DNA of 64,000 bases, from positions 1 through 64,000 of the forward strand of contig JABZKU010000003.1 of assembly GCA_015257125.1 (NCBI GenBank). Reading direction: 5' to 3'. This document shows positions 8,808 through 16,760 of this stretch, piece after piece. The translations under genes were made by a program, and so were the position numbers. The stretch comes from Prevotellaceae bacterium (lineage in GTDB: Bacteria; Bacteroidota; Bacteroidia; Bacteroidales; Bacteroidaceae). The notes under the pieces were generated by a model, which had not been told where the DNA came from, ran no database searches, and saw nothing but the letters and a program-made list of their open reading frames with translations. Numbering within the stretch: position 1 is the stretch's first letter; the number at the start of each line of letters is the position of its first letter.

Positions 8808-8815
8808 CAAAGGTA
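8808..8815 (-). promoter_or_regulatory. -7 element of nusB operon promoter
   Basis: On the minus strand this reads TACCTTTG, a perfect TAnnTTTG. It lies 49 bp before the nusB ATG. No clear -33 TTTG at 19-23 bp. Confidence 0.55.
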
Positions 8816-9010
8816 CAAAGTTTTTCCGACCAAGGAAAGTAATTGCGCGGTTTTCTCATTTTAGGGTTAGCAGAAAGGAGAAAACTAGTCAATAAATCAC
8901 AAAATAGAGTTGAAGTATTTGCTACTATGAAAAGAAAAACACACCTTTGCCAGTGGAAACAACTGCCTACACATATTGTGCTAAGGCTTAATACGAAAGG
9001 AACTACAGAT

Positions 9011-9424
9011 ATGATGACAGATCACCCCGAACCTCGGAAAGATTATGCCGATAACGGTATTCTCTTTTCTCGCGTCGTCAAGGCCGGGAAACGTGTTTAT
9101 TACATCGATGTAAAACGCGATCGCCGAGACGAATTCTACATCTCGATGACCGAGAGCAAGCGCGTCAAAGAAGGAAGCGCCGAAGAGCCGCCCACCTTCG
9201 AGAAGCACAAGATTTTTCTCTATAGAGAAGACCTGCTTAAGTTTCTCTCTGCGCTGAACGATGCGGCCGATTTCGTGGCAGAACAACGCCCTTTGACTCC
9301 CTTCGAGCATACACAGGCCGAAGCCTCTGTCAATATGGGAGATTACAGCGCACGATTCGCACTCACTCCGGAGATTTCGGAAGAAAACAAACCGCTCCAA
9401 ACAGAATTCGACTTGGAATTCTGA
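9011..9424 (+). CDS. PUR family DNA/RNA-binding protein (DUF3276)
   Basis: A 137-residue protein with the core NGILFSRVVKAGKRVYYIDVKRDRRDEFYI and a second beta unit FEKHKIFLYREDLLKFLSAL. This is the PUR repeat of bacterial relatives of Pur-alpha (DUF3276), a single-stranded nucleic-acid binder found mainly in Bacteroidetes and spirochaetes. The acidic C-terminus (TEFDLEF) is typical. The start at 9011 is chosen because AAAGGA lies upstream and the longer frame is not family-like. It is monocistronic, divergent from nusB, and its cellular role is unknown. Confidence 0.85.
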   Translation: MMTDHPEPRKDYADNGILFSRVVKAGKRVYYIDVKRDRRDEFYISMTESKRVKEGSAEEPPTFEKHKIFLYREDLLKFLSALNDAADFVAEQRPLTPFEHTQAEASVNMGDYSARFALTPEISEENKPLQTEFDLEF

Positions 9425-9623
9425 ACAACAGAACGACAAAAATACTTTTCGACCTTTTTCCTCCTGCTGAACAACGCAATTCGCGGAGGTTTCGTCCGCT
9501 CTTCTGCGACACACAGACCGTAACTCGGAACTATTGAGATCGAGAAAAAACTTTTGTTTCGTCCCCCCACGCTCTTGAATTGATGCTAAACGCCGAAAAA
9601 ACAACGCTTTTTGGCGATTTCTC

Positions 9624-9654
9624 TTTGCACTTTGACGCGAAATGTCTAATTTCG
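9624..9654 (+). promoter_or_regulatory. rplY promoter
   Basis: TTTG (9624-9627), 19-bp spacer, then TAATTTCG (9647-9654), close to the Bacteroidetes consensus. It lies about 95 bp ahead of rplY. The rest of the 325-bp gap 9425-9749 holds nothing I recognise. Confidence 0.7.
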
Positions 9655-9749
9655 CAACCGAATTTGTCTCCTTGGAATGATTTTCGTTCCGGTGTGATGG
9701 CGAATTATACAACAACTATTGTTTAATTCAGAGTAACACAAACAGACTC

Positions 9750-10352
9750 ATGAAATCTATTTCTATCAGCGGTGCCAAGCGTGCCGACCTCGGCAAGAAG
9801 GCCACCAAAGAAGTTCGTAAGCAAGGTCTCGTGCCCTGCGTTATCTACGGTGAGAAGAAAGACGCCAACGGCGCTCCCGAAGCTCTTCACTTCGTTGTAG
9901 ACGAAAAGCAAATCAACAAGCTCGTCTACTCGCCCGATATCTACGCTGTAAACCTCGACGTTGACGGCGAAAAGCACCTCGCTGTCCTCAAGGAAATCCA
10001 ATTCCACCCCGTAAAGGACAACGTCCTCCACGTTGACTTCTACGAAGTAACGCCTGAGAAGCCCATCGTTATGGCTGTGCCCATCGCTCCCGTTGGTCTC
10101 GCAGAAGGTGTACGTGCTGGTGGTAAGCTCGTGACGATGGTACGCCGCCTCAAAGTGCGCGCCACGATCGACGCAATTCCTGAGAAGCTCACGATCGACG
10201 TAGCTCACCTCGGCCTCGGTAAGTCCATCAAGTGTGGCGAACTTGCCTTCGAAGGTCTCGAACTCATTACGCCGAAGGAAGTGGTGGTTGTCACAGTTAA
10301 GATGACGCGTGCCGCTAAGGGTGCAGCTGCCGCTGCCGCTGCCGGCAAATAA
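9750..10352 (+). CDS. rplY: 50S ribosomal protein L25/Ctc
   Basis: A 200-residue long-form L25 (Ctc/TL5 type) that binds 5S rRNA. The N-terminal 5S-binding domain carries ISGAKRADLGKKATKEVRKQ and LVPCVIYG. The C-terminal beta domain ends with an Ala-rich tail (AAKGAAAAAAAGK), normal for this group. Codon use is strongly biased (GTC, CTC, AAG, GGT), as expected for a highly expressed gene. It has its own promoter and is followed by a terminator before pth. Confidence 0.95.
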   Translation: MKSISISGAKRADLGKKATKEVRKQGLVPCVIYGEKKDANGAPEALHFVVDEKQINKLVYSPDIYAVNLDVDGEKHLAVLKEIQFHPVKDNVLHVDFYEVTPEKPIVMAVPIAPVGLAEGVRAGGKLVTMVRRLKVRATIDAIPEKLTIDVAHLGLGKSIKCGELAFEGLELITPKEVVVVTVKMTRAAKGAAAAAAAGK

Positions 10353-10382
10353 GCGCTGTTCGTTCATCGAACAATCCCCCTA

Positions 10383-10414
10383 CGTGCCGATGTCCTTTCG
10401 GGGGCATCGGCACG
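10383..10414 (+). terminator. Terminator after rplY
   Basis: A 10-bp stem (CGTGCCGATG with its complement) with GC-rich inner pairs is followed by CTTTTCTTTATT. It lies between rplY and pth. Confidence 0.8.
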
Positions 10415-10450
10415 CTTTTCTTTATTCTCATTCCTACTCTCAGCTTTTCC

Positions 10451-11011
10451 ATGAATCATCTCATCGTCGGACTCGGCAATATCGGACACGAATATGAAGG
10501 CACGCGACACAACATCGGTTTCAGCGTAGTCGATTATTTGGCTGCTGAAGCCGGTGCCACGTGGGAGGACAAAAGATACGGCTTTGTCACCACGTTTCGG
10601 CTCAAGAACCAAACCCTCATCTTGCTCAAGCCCTCAACGTACATGAATCTTTCGGGCAATGCTGTTCGCTATTGGATGAACGAGAAGAAAATTCCCATTG
10701 AGCAAACCTTGATTGTCGTTGATGACCTCGCACTTCCCTTTGGACAGTTGCGCCTCAAGCCGTCGGGCAGCGAAGCCGGACACAATGGGTTGAAACACAT
10801 CACACAAATACTCGGCACGCAGAAATACGCACGTTTGCGTTTCGGCATCGGCAATGACTTCCCCAAAGGCGGACAAGTGGATTTCGTTCTCGGGAAGTTT
10901 GAAGCTGAAGATCTCCAACAAATGCCCGAAGCCCTCAAACGCGCCGGCGAAGCGGTCAAAAGTTACGCCCTGCAAGGCATCGACCGCACCATGAATCTCT
11001 ACAATCGATAA
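10451..11011 (+). CDS. pth: Peptidyl-tRNA hydrolase
   Basis: A 186-residue enzyme that releases tRNA from prematurely terminated peptidyl-tRNA. Diagnostic motifs are GLGNIGHEYEGTRHNIGF (catalytic His in RHNIG, about residue 20), KPSTYMNLSG (about 60) and VVDDLALPFGQLRLKPSGS followed by AGHNGLKHI (about 90-120). The length is normal. The S4-domain gene follows 21 bp downstream in the same direction, an arrangement common in Bacteroidetes. Confidence 0.96.
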   Translation: MNHLIVGLGNIGHEYEGTRHNIGFSVVDYLAAEAGATWEDKRYGFVTTFRLKNQTLILLKPSTYMNLSGNAVRYWMNEKKIPIEQTLIVVDDLALPFGQLRLKPSGSEAGHNGLKHITQILGTQKYARLRFGIGNDFPKGGQVDFVLGKFEAEDLQQMPEALKRAGEAVKSYALQGIDRTMNLYNR

Positions 11012-11032
11012 TCCCCACTCACGCATCGACCT

Positions 11033-11443
11033 ATGAATTCCGAAGCACGCATTGACAAGTGGCTTTGGGCAGCGCGCGTCTACAAAACGCGCACACTGGC
11101 CTCCGACGCTTGTAAAAACGGACGAATCACCATCAACGGTGCACTGGCTAAACCGTCGAGAACCGTTAAAGTCGGCGATCAAGTGGGAGTAAAAAAATCG
11201 CCCATCACCTACACGTTTCGCGTGCTCCAAGCCATCGAGAAACGAGTCGGCGCCAAACTGCTTCCCGAAGTCTTTGAAAACATCACTCCGCCGGAGCAAT
11301 ATGAATTGCTCGAAATGAATCGAATCAGTGGGTTCATCGATCGAGCACGCGGCACCGGCCGCCCGACGAAAAAAGACCGCCGAGCACTCGATGACTTTGC
11401 GGACACCCCCATTTTCCTCGACGAGGATTTTGACCTCGACTGA
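11033..11443 (+). CDS. S4 domain RNA-binding protein (Hsp15-like)
   Basis: A 136-residue protein whose first 60 residues are an S4 RNA-binding domain: RIDKWLWAARVYKTRTLA, then GRITINGALAKPSRTVKVGD. This is the HslR/Hsp15 group, which in E. coli binds stalled 50S subunits carrying peptidyl-tRNA. Adjacency to pth fits a role in rescuing such ribosomes (inference). The C-terminal part has RGTGRPTKKDRR followed by an acidic tail, as in relatives. Confidence 0.88.
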   Translation: MNSEARIDKWLWAARVYKTRTLASDACKNGRITINGALAKPSRTVKVGDQVGVKKSPITYTFRVLQAIEKRVGAKLLPEVFENITPPEQYELLEMNRISGFIDRARGTGRPTKKDRRALDDFADTPIFLDEDFDLD

Positions 11444-11481
11444 AAACAACCTTATTCTGCCACTTTTCATCGTACATCAAT

Positions 11482-12462
11482 TTGGCGCCTTTTCGCTTTA
11501 CTTACATTCTTAAAACGCCGCTTTGGGGCGGTCGCGACATCGTTGAACTCAAAAAGCTCGACGACTACTACACTGTGGGCGAAAGTTGGGAAATTTCCCC
11601 CTTGCCTCACAACGAAAGTCAAGTAGTCGGTGGGGACTTTGACGGCATGCCGCTGCACCGGCTCATTGATCAGCTCGGACCGGCACTCGTCGGTCGGCAA
11701 AACTTTGAGCGCTTTGGCAACCAATTCCCCTTGTTGGTCAAATTTCTCAGCACGGCCGCCGATCTTTCCATACAGGTACACCCTGATAATGCCATGGCGC
11801 AAGCGGTGGAAGGTGAAGCGAACGGCAAAAGCGAATGCTGGTATGTGGTAAAAACAGGCCCCAAGGCCTCGCTCTACTGCGGATTTGACCGTAACATCAA
11901 TCTGAAAGCCTACGATGAAATCACGCGCGAAGGCACCTTGCCCAGCGTATTGGCTCGCTACGAAACGCGCCCTGGTGACGCCTTCTTCATTCCTGCCGGA
12001 CAAATTCATTGCATCGGCGCCAACAATTTCATTATCGAGATCCAGCAACCCAGCGACGTGACTTATCGTGTGCACGATTTCGATCGCCGCGACGCGCAAG
12101 GCAATCTCCGACAGCTTCATACCGAAAAGGCACGTCGCGCCCTGCGACTCGAGGAGAAAGCTTACCACCACGCACATTACAATCCCGCGCCCAACACGCG
12201 CATCCCTCTCGAACAGCACCCGGAATTCACCACGGCGCTCTACAAAATCGACGCTCCCTATCGCATAGACTACCGGAATCTCGATTCGTTTGCCATCCTT
12301 ATCGCCTTCGAAGGCGAAGCCCAACTCACCGACGACGAAGGGAACACCACACTCCTCCGCGCGGGCGAAACCCTACTCTATCCCGCCACTACACAATACG
12401 TCGATGTGGTGCCGCGCGGAACAACTTTCTCTTGCATCGAGACCTATGTCGATGCACAATAA
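11482..12462 (+). CDS. manA: Mannose-6-phosphate isomerase, class I
   Basis: A 326-residue cupin enzyme interconverting mannose 6-phosphate and fructose 6-phosphate. Zinc-ligand motifs are visible: LSIQVHPDN (Gln and His), KSECWYV (Glu) and the conserved IPAGQIHCIGAN with the late His. It opens with the family signature FTYILKTPLWGGRDI. No ATG is available at the expected place; the best start is TTG at 11482, since the upstream frame lacks Met and the next Met is inside the domain. No Shine-Dalgarno sequence is apparent. It is followed by a strong terminator. Confidence 0.92.
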   Translation: MAPFRFTYILKTPLWGGRDIVELKKLDDYYTVGESWEISPLPHNESQVVGGDFDGMPLHRLIDQLGPALVGRQNFERFGNQFPLLVKFLSTAADLSIQVHPDNAMAQAVEGEANGKSECWYVVKTGPKASLYCGFDRNINLKAYDEITREGTLPSVLARYETRPGDAFFIPAGQIHCIGANNFIIEIQQPSDVTYRVHDFDRRDAQGNLRQLHTEKARRALRLEEKAYHHAHYNPAPNTRIPLEQHPEFTTALYKIDAPYRIDYRNLDSFAILIAFEGEAQLTDDEGNTTLLRAGETLLYPATTQYVDVVPRGTTFSCIETYVDAQ

Positions 12463-12516
12463 AACGAACTCAGCTTGCTTGTCACTCAAGAGTCACGAGC
12501 AAGCTGAGTTCGTTTT
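12461..12516 (+). terminator. Terminator after manA
   Basis: 19-base perfectly complementary arms (12461-12479 and 12498-12516) end in a T-run. The left arm begins within the manA stop codon region. Confidence 0.9.
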
Positions 12517-12603
12517 TGCGCTAAGTCCACGACTTTTCGCCAAAACAAGTCGACTTTTTTTAAGAATCCCACAGTTTTCGGCCGAAAATCCCCTTGTTTT
12601 GAC

Positions 12604-12611
12604 TATCTTTG
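12604..12611 (+). promoter_or_regulatory. -7 element of pncA promoter
   Basis: TATCTTTG matches TAnnTTTG and lies 31 bp before the pncA ATG. A weak -33 (TTCG) may lie about 23 bp upstream. Confidence 0.55.
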
Positions 12612-12641
12612 CCCCATCATTCATTCTCTTCAGTCCTATCT

Positions 12642-13208
12642 ATGAATCCCACGCACACAAAACCTGACATACATTTGGTGATTGTCGACGTACAGCACGA
12701 CTTTGCTCACCCCGAAGGCGCTCTCTTTGTTCCGGGAGCAGAACAAGCAGTGAAGAACATTGCCGATTTACTTCACGATCAACGCGTTACGCAGGTCACC
12801 TTCACCCTCGACTGGCACCCCTTCGACCACTCGTCGTTCAAAGCTCACGGCGGCATTTGGCCGCGCCACTGCGTGCAATTCTCCAAAGGGGCGTCGCTGC
12901 ACGAAAGTCTGTGGGTGGAAAATTTCGATCGCTTCAACACGCATTTTGTGCGCAAGGGACAACTCCGCGACTGCGAGGAATATGGTGCCTTTGCCGATCC
13001 CACACCCGAACAACGCGAATGGCTCAGCCAAGGGCGGCTCGTGGTTTGCGGCATTGCCGGCGACTATTGCGTGCTCGAAACGCTGAAAAATATTCTTCGC
13101 CTTCGTCCCGACGCCGAAGTCTTTACGGCCGGCGTGGCTTCTATCGACGGCGGAACGGCACTCGAAAGCTATCTTTCTGAAAACAACATTCCGGTTTTCA
13201 CTCGTTGA
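12642..13208 (+). CDS. pncA: Nicotinamidase
   Basis: A 188-residue isochorismatase-fold hydrolase converting nicotinamide to nicotinate. Catalytic Asp is in LVIVDVQHDF, the metal site is in TLDWHPFDHSSF, the WPRHC segment follows, and the nucleophile Cys is in CGIAGDYCVLET. These are the hallmarks of PncA. The ATG at 12642 is used because it follows the -7 element at 12604-12611. pncB lies 24 bp downstream, so the pair makes nicotinate mononucleotide from nicotinamide. Confidence 0.94.
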   Translation: MNPTHTKPDIHLVIVDVQHDFAHPEGALFVPGAEQAVKNIADLLHDQRVTQVTFTLDWHPFDHSSFKAHGGIWPRHCVQFSKGASLHESLWVENFDRFNTHFVRKGQLRDCEEYGAFADPTPEQREWLSQGRLVVCGIAGDYCVLETLKNILRLRPDAEVFTAGVASIDGGTALESYLSENNIPVFTR

Positions 13209-13232
13209 TCTCCCCTTTCTCCCCCTACTCCC

Positions 13233-14684
13233 ATGTCTACTTCCAGTTTCAATAAGCGCAGCGTCGCCCTCCTCACCGATCTCTACGAAATTACCATGGC
13301 TCACGGCTATTTCGAAGCAGGTCGTGCCGAAACCATCGTCACTTTCGATGTTTTCTATCGCCAAAACCCCGATAACGGTGGCTTCTCTATCTTCGCGGGA
13401 CTCGAGCAAATTGTCGAATATATCAACGAACTGCATTTCTCTGACGACGATATCGCCTACCTCCGCTCGTTAGGTTTATTCTCCGAGCCTTTCCTTGAGT
13501 ATCTGCACCATTTCCGCTTCACAGGCGACATCGATGCTGTGCCGGAAGGGAGCATCGTCTATCCCAATGAGCCACTCATCACGGTCACTGCGCCCATCAT
13601 TGAAGCTCAGTTGATCGAAACGTTCTTGCTTACGCAGGTCAACCACCAATCCCTCATCGCCACAAAGGCCAATCGCATTGTGCGCGCAGCACAAGGACGT
13701 TCCGTGGCCGACATGGGTGCCCGCCGTGCGCACAACATCGACGCTGCCGTCTACGGCGCTCGCGCCGCTTACATCGGCGGTGTGAACAGTACGGCCACAG
13801 CCCTCGCCGGAAAAGCCTTCGGCATCCCCGTGGTCGGCACCATGGCGCACAGCTGGATCATGTTCTTCGACGGAGAATACGATGCCTTCAAGCGCTATGC
13901 TGAAATTTATGGCAGTTCCTCGGTCTTCTTGGTCGACACTTACGACACCCTCAAGTCGGGTGTACCCACCGCTATCTGGGTTGCCCAAGAAGTGCTCATC
14001 CCTCGTGGTCAACGTCTCCTCGGCGTGCGCATAGACTCGGGCGATATGGCCTATCTCTCCAAGAAGGTGCGCGCCATGCTCGACGAGGCGGGATTGCAAG
14101 ACTGCAAAATCATGGCTTCCAACAGTTTGGACGAACGCACCATCACGTCGATCATTGCCCAAGGCGGCTGTGTCGACAGCTATGGTGTGGGCGAACGCCT
14201 CATCACGGCCTACAGCGATGCCAAATTCGGTGCCGTCTATAAATTGGCGGCCATCAAGCAAGGCGAAACTTTCGTGCCCAAAATCAAACTCTCGGAAAAT
14301 GTGGGTAAAATCACCAACCCGGGACGTAAACGCCTTTACCGTGTTTACTCTGAAAAGGGACATTCCATCGCCGACCTCATCACCTGCGATACCGAAACGG
14401 TCAATGATGGTGCTCCTTTAGAATACCTTTCGCCCGAAAAGCCGTGGGCGGTTCGCACCTTCGAGCACTGCACCTTCCGCGAGCTCCTCAACCCGCTCTT
14501 CCGCAATGGTCAACTCGTAACGAAACTCCCCACGCTTGAGGAGATTCGTGCCTACGTTCGTCGCCAACTTGACGTAGAGGTTTGGAAAGAGGAACAGCGT
14601 TTCGAAAATCCCCACATCCACTATCTCGATATGAGCGTCAAATACTATCAAATGAAGATGGATTTGATGAAGAACCACGATTAG
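13233..14684 (+). CDS. pncB: Nicotinate phosphoribosyltransferase
   Basis: A 483-residue enzyme that joins nicotinate to PRPP. Signatures are LLTDLYEITMAHGYF at the N-terminus, MGARRAHN (about 160-167), GTMAHSWIMFF with the His that is phosphorylated in the family, and GVRIDSGDMAYLSKKVR, then MASNSLDERTI in the PRPP-binding barrel. It is the long form found in Bacteroidetes. It forms an NAD-salvage operon with pncA and is followed by a terminator shared with the convergent recA. Confidence 0.95.
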   Translation: MSTSSFNKRSVALLTDLYEITMAHGYFEAGRAETIVTFDVFYRQNPDNGGFSIFAGLEQIVEYINELHFSDDDIAYLRSLGLFSEPFLEYLHHFRFTGDIDAVPEGSIVYPNEPLITVTAPIIEAQLIETFLLTQVNHQSLIATKANRIVRAAQGRSVADMGARRAHNIDAAVYGARAAYIGGVNSTATALAGKAFGIPVVGTMAHSWIMFFDGEYDAFKRYAEIYGSSSVFLVDTYDTLKSGVPTAIWVAQEVLIPRGQRLLGVRIDSGDMAYLSKKVRAMLDEAGLQDCKIMASNSLDERTITSIIAQGGCVDSYGVGERLITAYSDAKFGAVYKLAAIKQGETFVPKIKLSENVGKITNPGRKRLYRVYSEKGHSIADLITCDTETVNDGAPLEYLSPEKPWAVRTFEHCTFRELLNPLFRNGQLVTKLPTLEEIRAYVRRQLDVEVWKEEQRFENPHIHYLDMSVKYYQMKMDLMKNHD

Positions 14685-14705
14685 TCTCTCCTTTCATAGA
14701 GCAAT

Positions 14706-14749
14706 AAACCTGCCGAATGTAGCTCATAGAGCTTACATTCGGCAGGTTT
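14706..14749. terminator. Bidirectional terminator between pncB and recA
   Basis: 16-base perfect arms (14706-14721 and 14734-14749) lie between two convergent genes. A T-rich right flank and an A-rich left flank suit both directions. Confidence 0.85.
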
Positions 14750-14783
14750 TATTTTAGCTTTGCTCAATCAGCGAGCGAAAGGC

Positions 14784-15902
14784 TCAATCTTCGTCCTCGA
14801 AATCAGTGTCGAGTTCGAGGGCATCGTTGTCCACTTCTTCCTCGTCGTCGTCCGCACTCGATTTGGCTTTCAGCGGTAAAGCCTTGGAAGCGTGCATCGC
14901 TTCGACGATTTTTTCAGTGATCTCGTCCATCAATTCGGGATTATCGGACAGCGTGCGCTTCAAACCTTCGCGACCTTGTCCGAGTTTCGTGGCACCATAG
15001 CTATACCACGAACCGCTCTTCTTGATAATGTCCAAATCCACGCCGAGATCAGCCACTTCGCCGAGGCGAGAGATACCGACACCGAAAGCAATTTCGAATT
15101 CGCACTGCTTGAAAGGAGGCGCCACCTTGTTCTTTACGACTTTCACCTTCGTGTTGAAGCCCACTACGTCGTCGCCGTCTTTGATTTTTGAGCCACGACG
15201 GATGTCCAAGCGTACAGATGAGTAGAATTTCAGCGCATTACCACCCGTAGTAGTTTCGGGACTGCCGAACATCACGCCGATTTTTTCACGCAACTGGTTG
15301 ATGAAGATGCACGTGGTGTTCGTCTTTGCGATGGTCGAAGTGATCTTTCGCAGCGCCTGACTCATCAATCGCGCTTGCAAACCCACTTTGTTGTCGCCCA
15401 TGTCGCCTTCGATTTCCGCTTTAGGCGTCAAAGCCGCCACAGAGTCGATGACAATGATATCGATCGCTGAAGAACGAATGAGTTGGTCGGCAATTTCCAG
15501 CGCCTGCTCGCCGTTGTCCGGCTGTGAGATGAGCAGGTTATCGATGTCTACGCCCAAGTCTTGCGCATAGAAGCGGTCGAACGCGTGTTCCGCATCGATG
15601 AAGGCCGCCGTACCACCCATTTTTTGTGCTTCGGCAATGGCATGAATCGCCAAAGTGGTCTTACCCGACGATTCCGGGCCGTAAATTTCAATGATACGTC
15701 CGCGGGGATAACCGCCGACACCGAGGGCATAATCCAAACCAATCGAACCCGAAGGAACCACTTCCACGTGCTCAATTTGCTGATCGCCCATTTTCATAAT
15801 CGAACCCTTGCCGAAATCTTTTTCGATCTTCGACATCGCCGACTGTAAAGCTTTGAGTTTCTCCGAAGCCGAACTGGCGACGGTGATGGTTTTCTTTGCC
15901 AT
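14784..15902 (-). CDS. recA: Recombinase RecA
   Basis: A 372-residue RecA. It shows the MAW-type segment ALGVGGYPRGRIIEIYGPESSGKT (Walker A at about 66-73), IIVIDSVAALTPKAE (Walker B), the L2 loop around FGSPETTTGGNALKFY, and an acidic C-terminal tail. It drives homologous recombination and LexA-type cleavage. The ATG at 15902 (MAKKTITV) is used; a longer frame adds hydrophobic, unlike residues. A TACTTTTG -7 element on the minus strand (15931-15938) lies 28 bp upstream, and I see no obvious LexA box. Confidence 0.98.
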   Translation of the reverse strand: MAKKTITVASSASEKLKALQSAMSKIEKDFGKGSIMKMGDQQIEHVEVVPSGSIGLDYALGVGGYPRGRIIEIYGPESSGKTTLAIHAIAEAQKMGGTAAFIDAEHAFDRFYAQDLGVDIDNLLISQPDNGEQALEIADQLIRSSAIDIIVIDSVAALTPKAEIEGDMGDNKVGLQARLMSQALRKITSTIAKTNTTCIFINQLREKIGVMFGSPETTTGGNALKFYSSVRLDIRRGSKIKDGDDVVGFNTKVKVVKNKVAPPFKQCEFEIAFGVGISRLGEVADLGVDLDIIKKSGSWYSYGATKLGQGREGLKRTLSDNPELMDEITEKIVEAMHASKALPLKAKSSADDDEEEVDNDALELDTDFEDED

Positions 15903-15930
15903 ATTGCTTGATTGATTGGGATTGATGCTG

Positions 15931-15938
15931 CAAAAGTA
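15931..15938 (-). promoter_or_regulatory. -7 element of recA promoter
   Basis: The minus strand reads TACTTTTG, matching TAnnTTTG, 28 bp ahead of the recA ATG. It also argues against the longer recA frame, whose start would lie upstream of the promoter. Confidence 0.55.
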
Positions 15939-15997
15939 CACTCCAAAAGTGACGATGAGCGTCAATCCAAGAAAATCTCGTCCGAAAACGAGCGTTT

Positions 15998-16354
15998 TTA
16001 CTCCTTATTATATATAGACGCGTCCTGTGTGGGCGCCAACTTCGGATTGTTGAGGTGGCGTGTGGCGTCTCGTTCCGTCTTTTTGCGCAGATTCGCTTCG
16101 AAGGCCGCCGTCAAATCCACGCCCGTCTGGTTGGCCAGACAGAGCAGCACCCACAACACGTCAGCCATCTCATCGGCCGGATCACGGTTCTCACCGGCCT
16201 TGAACGATTGGTCGCCATAACGGCGCGACATCACGCGCGCCAACTCGCCCACCTCTTCGGTGAGTACGGCCATGTTGGTGAGTTCGGAAAAGTAACGTAC
16301 ACCATACGTTTGGATCCAGCGATCCACGGCAGCTTGGGCTTCTTGCAAAGTCAT
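15998..16354 (-). CDS. MazG-like nucleotide pyrophosphohydrolase
   Basis: A 118-residue all-alpha NTP pyrophosphohydrolase. The metal-binding pattern is LTEEVGELARVMSRRYGDQ, then DPADEMADVLWVLLCLANQ (ExxE and DExAD). Small single-domain members hydrolyse (d)NTPs to NMP and PPi as house-cleaning enzymes, and the substrate is not predictable. The final residues (SIYNKE) are encoded inside a 17-bp sequence that recurs at 35750-35766. Its promoter overlaps the divergent clpS promoter. Confidence 0.88.
   Translation of the reverse strand: MTLQEAQAAVDRWIQTYGVRYFSELTNMAVLTEEVGELARVMSRRYGDQSFKAGENRDPADEMADVLWVLLCLANQTGVDLTAAFEANLRKKTERDATRHLNNPKLAPTQDASIYNKE
16000..16016. repeat. 17-bp sequence shared with 35750-35766
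   Basis: ACTCCTTATTATATATA occurs here and, identically and in the same orientation, at 35750-35766; both are followed within 2 bases by CGCG. Here it overlaps the end of the mazG-like gene. Confidence 0.6.
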
Positions 16355-16376
16355 AATTTCACGGTTTGCTTTCCTG

Positions 16377-16403
16377 CAAAGATAGGAATTATTCTTATCT
16401 TTG
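16377..16403. promoter_or_regulatory. Overlapping divergent promoters of mazG-like gene and clpS
   Basis: CAAAGATA (16377-16384, read TATCTTTG on the minus strand) faces TATCTTTG (16396-16403) across 11 bases. The two perfect -7 elements point in opposite directions, one for the mazG-like gene (start 16354) and one for clpS (start 16431), so polymerase binding to one should occlude the other. Confidence 0.65.
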
Positions 16404-16430
16404 TCGATATTAATCAGCCAATAAATTTGT

Positions 16431-16733
16431 ATGTCTCAACAACAATCGGCCGTGTGCGAACGGCAAGACACGCATACCGAAGAGCCCCGCAGCTATCGCG
16501 TGTGGTTGCTCAACGACGATTTCACCCCGATGGACTTTGTCGTCGAAATCCTCTGCACTATTTTTGACAAGGCACCAGGCATTGCCGAAAACATCACGAT
16601 GCGCGTCCACCGCTCGGGGCGTGCCGTTGCCGGCATCTACTCTTTTGACATCGCCCACAGCAAAGCCGAAAAGGCGATGCGACGGGCGCGCGAAGAGCAG
16701 TTTCCCCTCCGCCTCGAGGTGACCGAAGACTAA
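16431..16733 (+). CDS. clpS: ClpS adaptor protein
   Basis: A 100-residue N-degron adaptor that binds substrates with bulky N-terminal residues and hands them to ClpA. The core YRVWLLNDDFTPMDFVVEIL contains the NDDFTPM peptide-binding motif, and MRVHRSGRAVAGIYSFDIAHSKAEKA is the usual second half. The first 20 residues form the flexible tail that enters the ClpA pore. clpA begins 27 bp downstream. Confidence 0.95.
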   Translation: MSQQQSAVCERQDTHTEEPRSYRVWLLNDDFTPMDFVVEILCTIFDKAPGIAENITMRVHRSGRAVAGIYSFDIAHSKAEKAMRRAREEQFPLRLEVTED

Positions 16734-16760
16734 CTTTTCTCCCCCGACTCCCCGCTTCCG

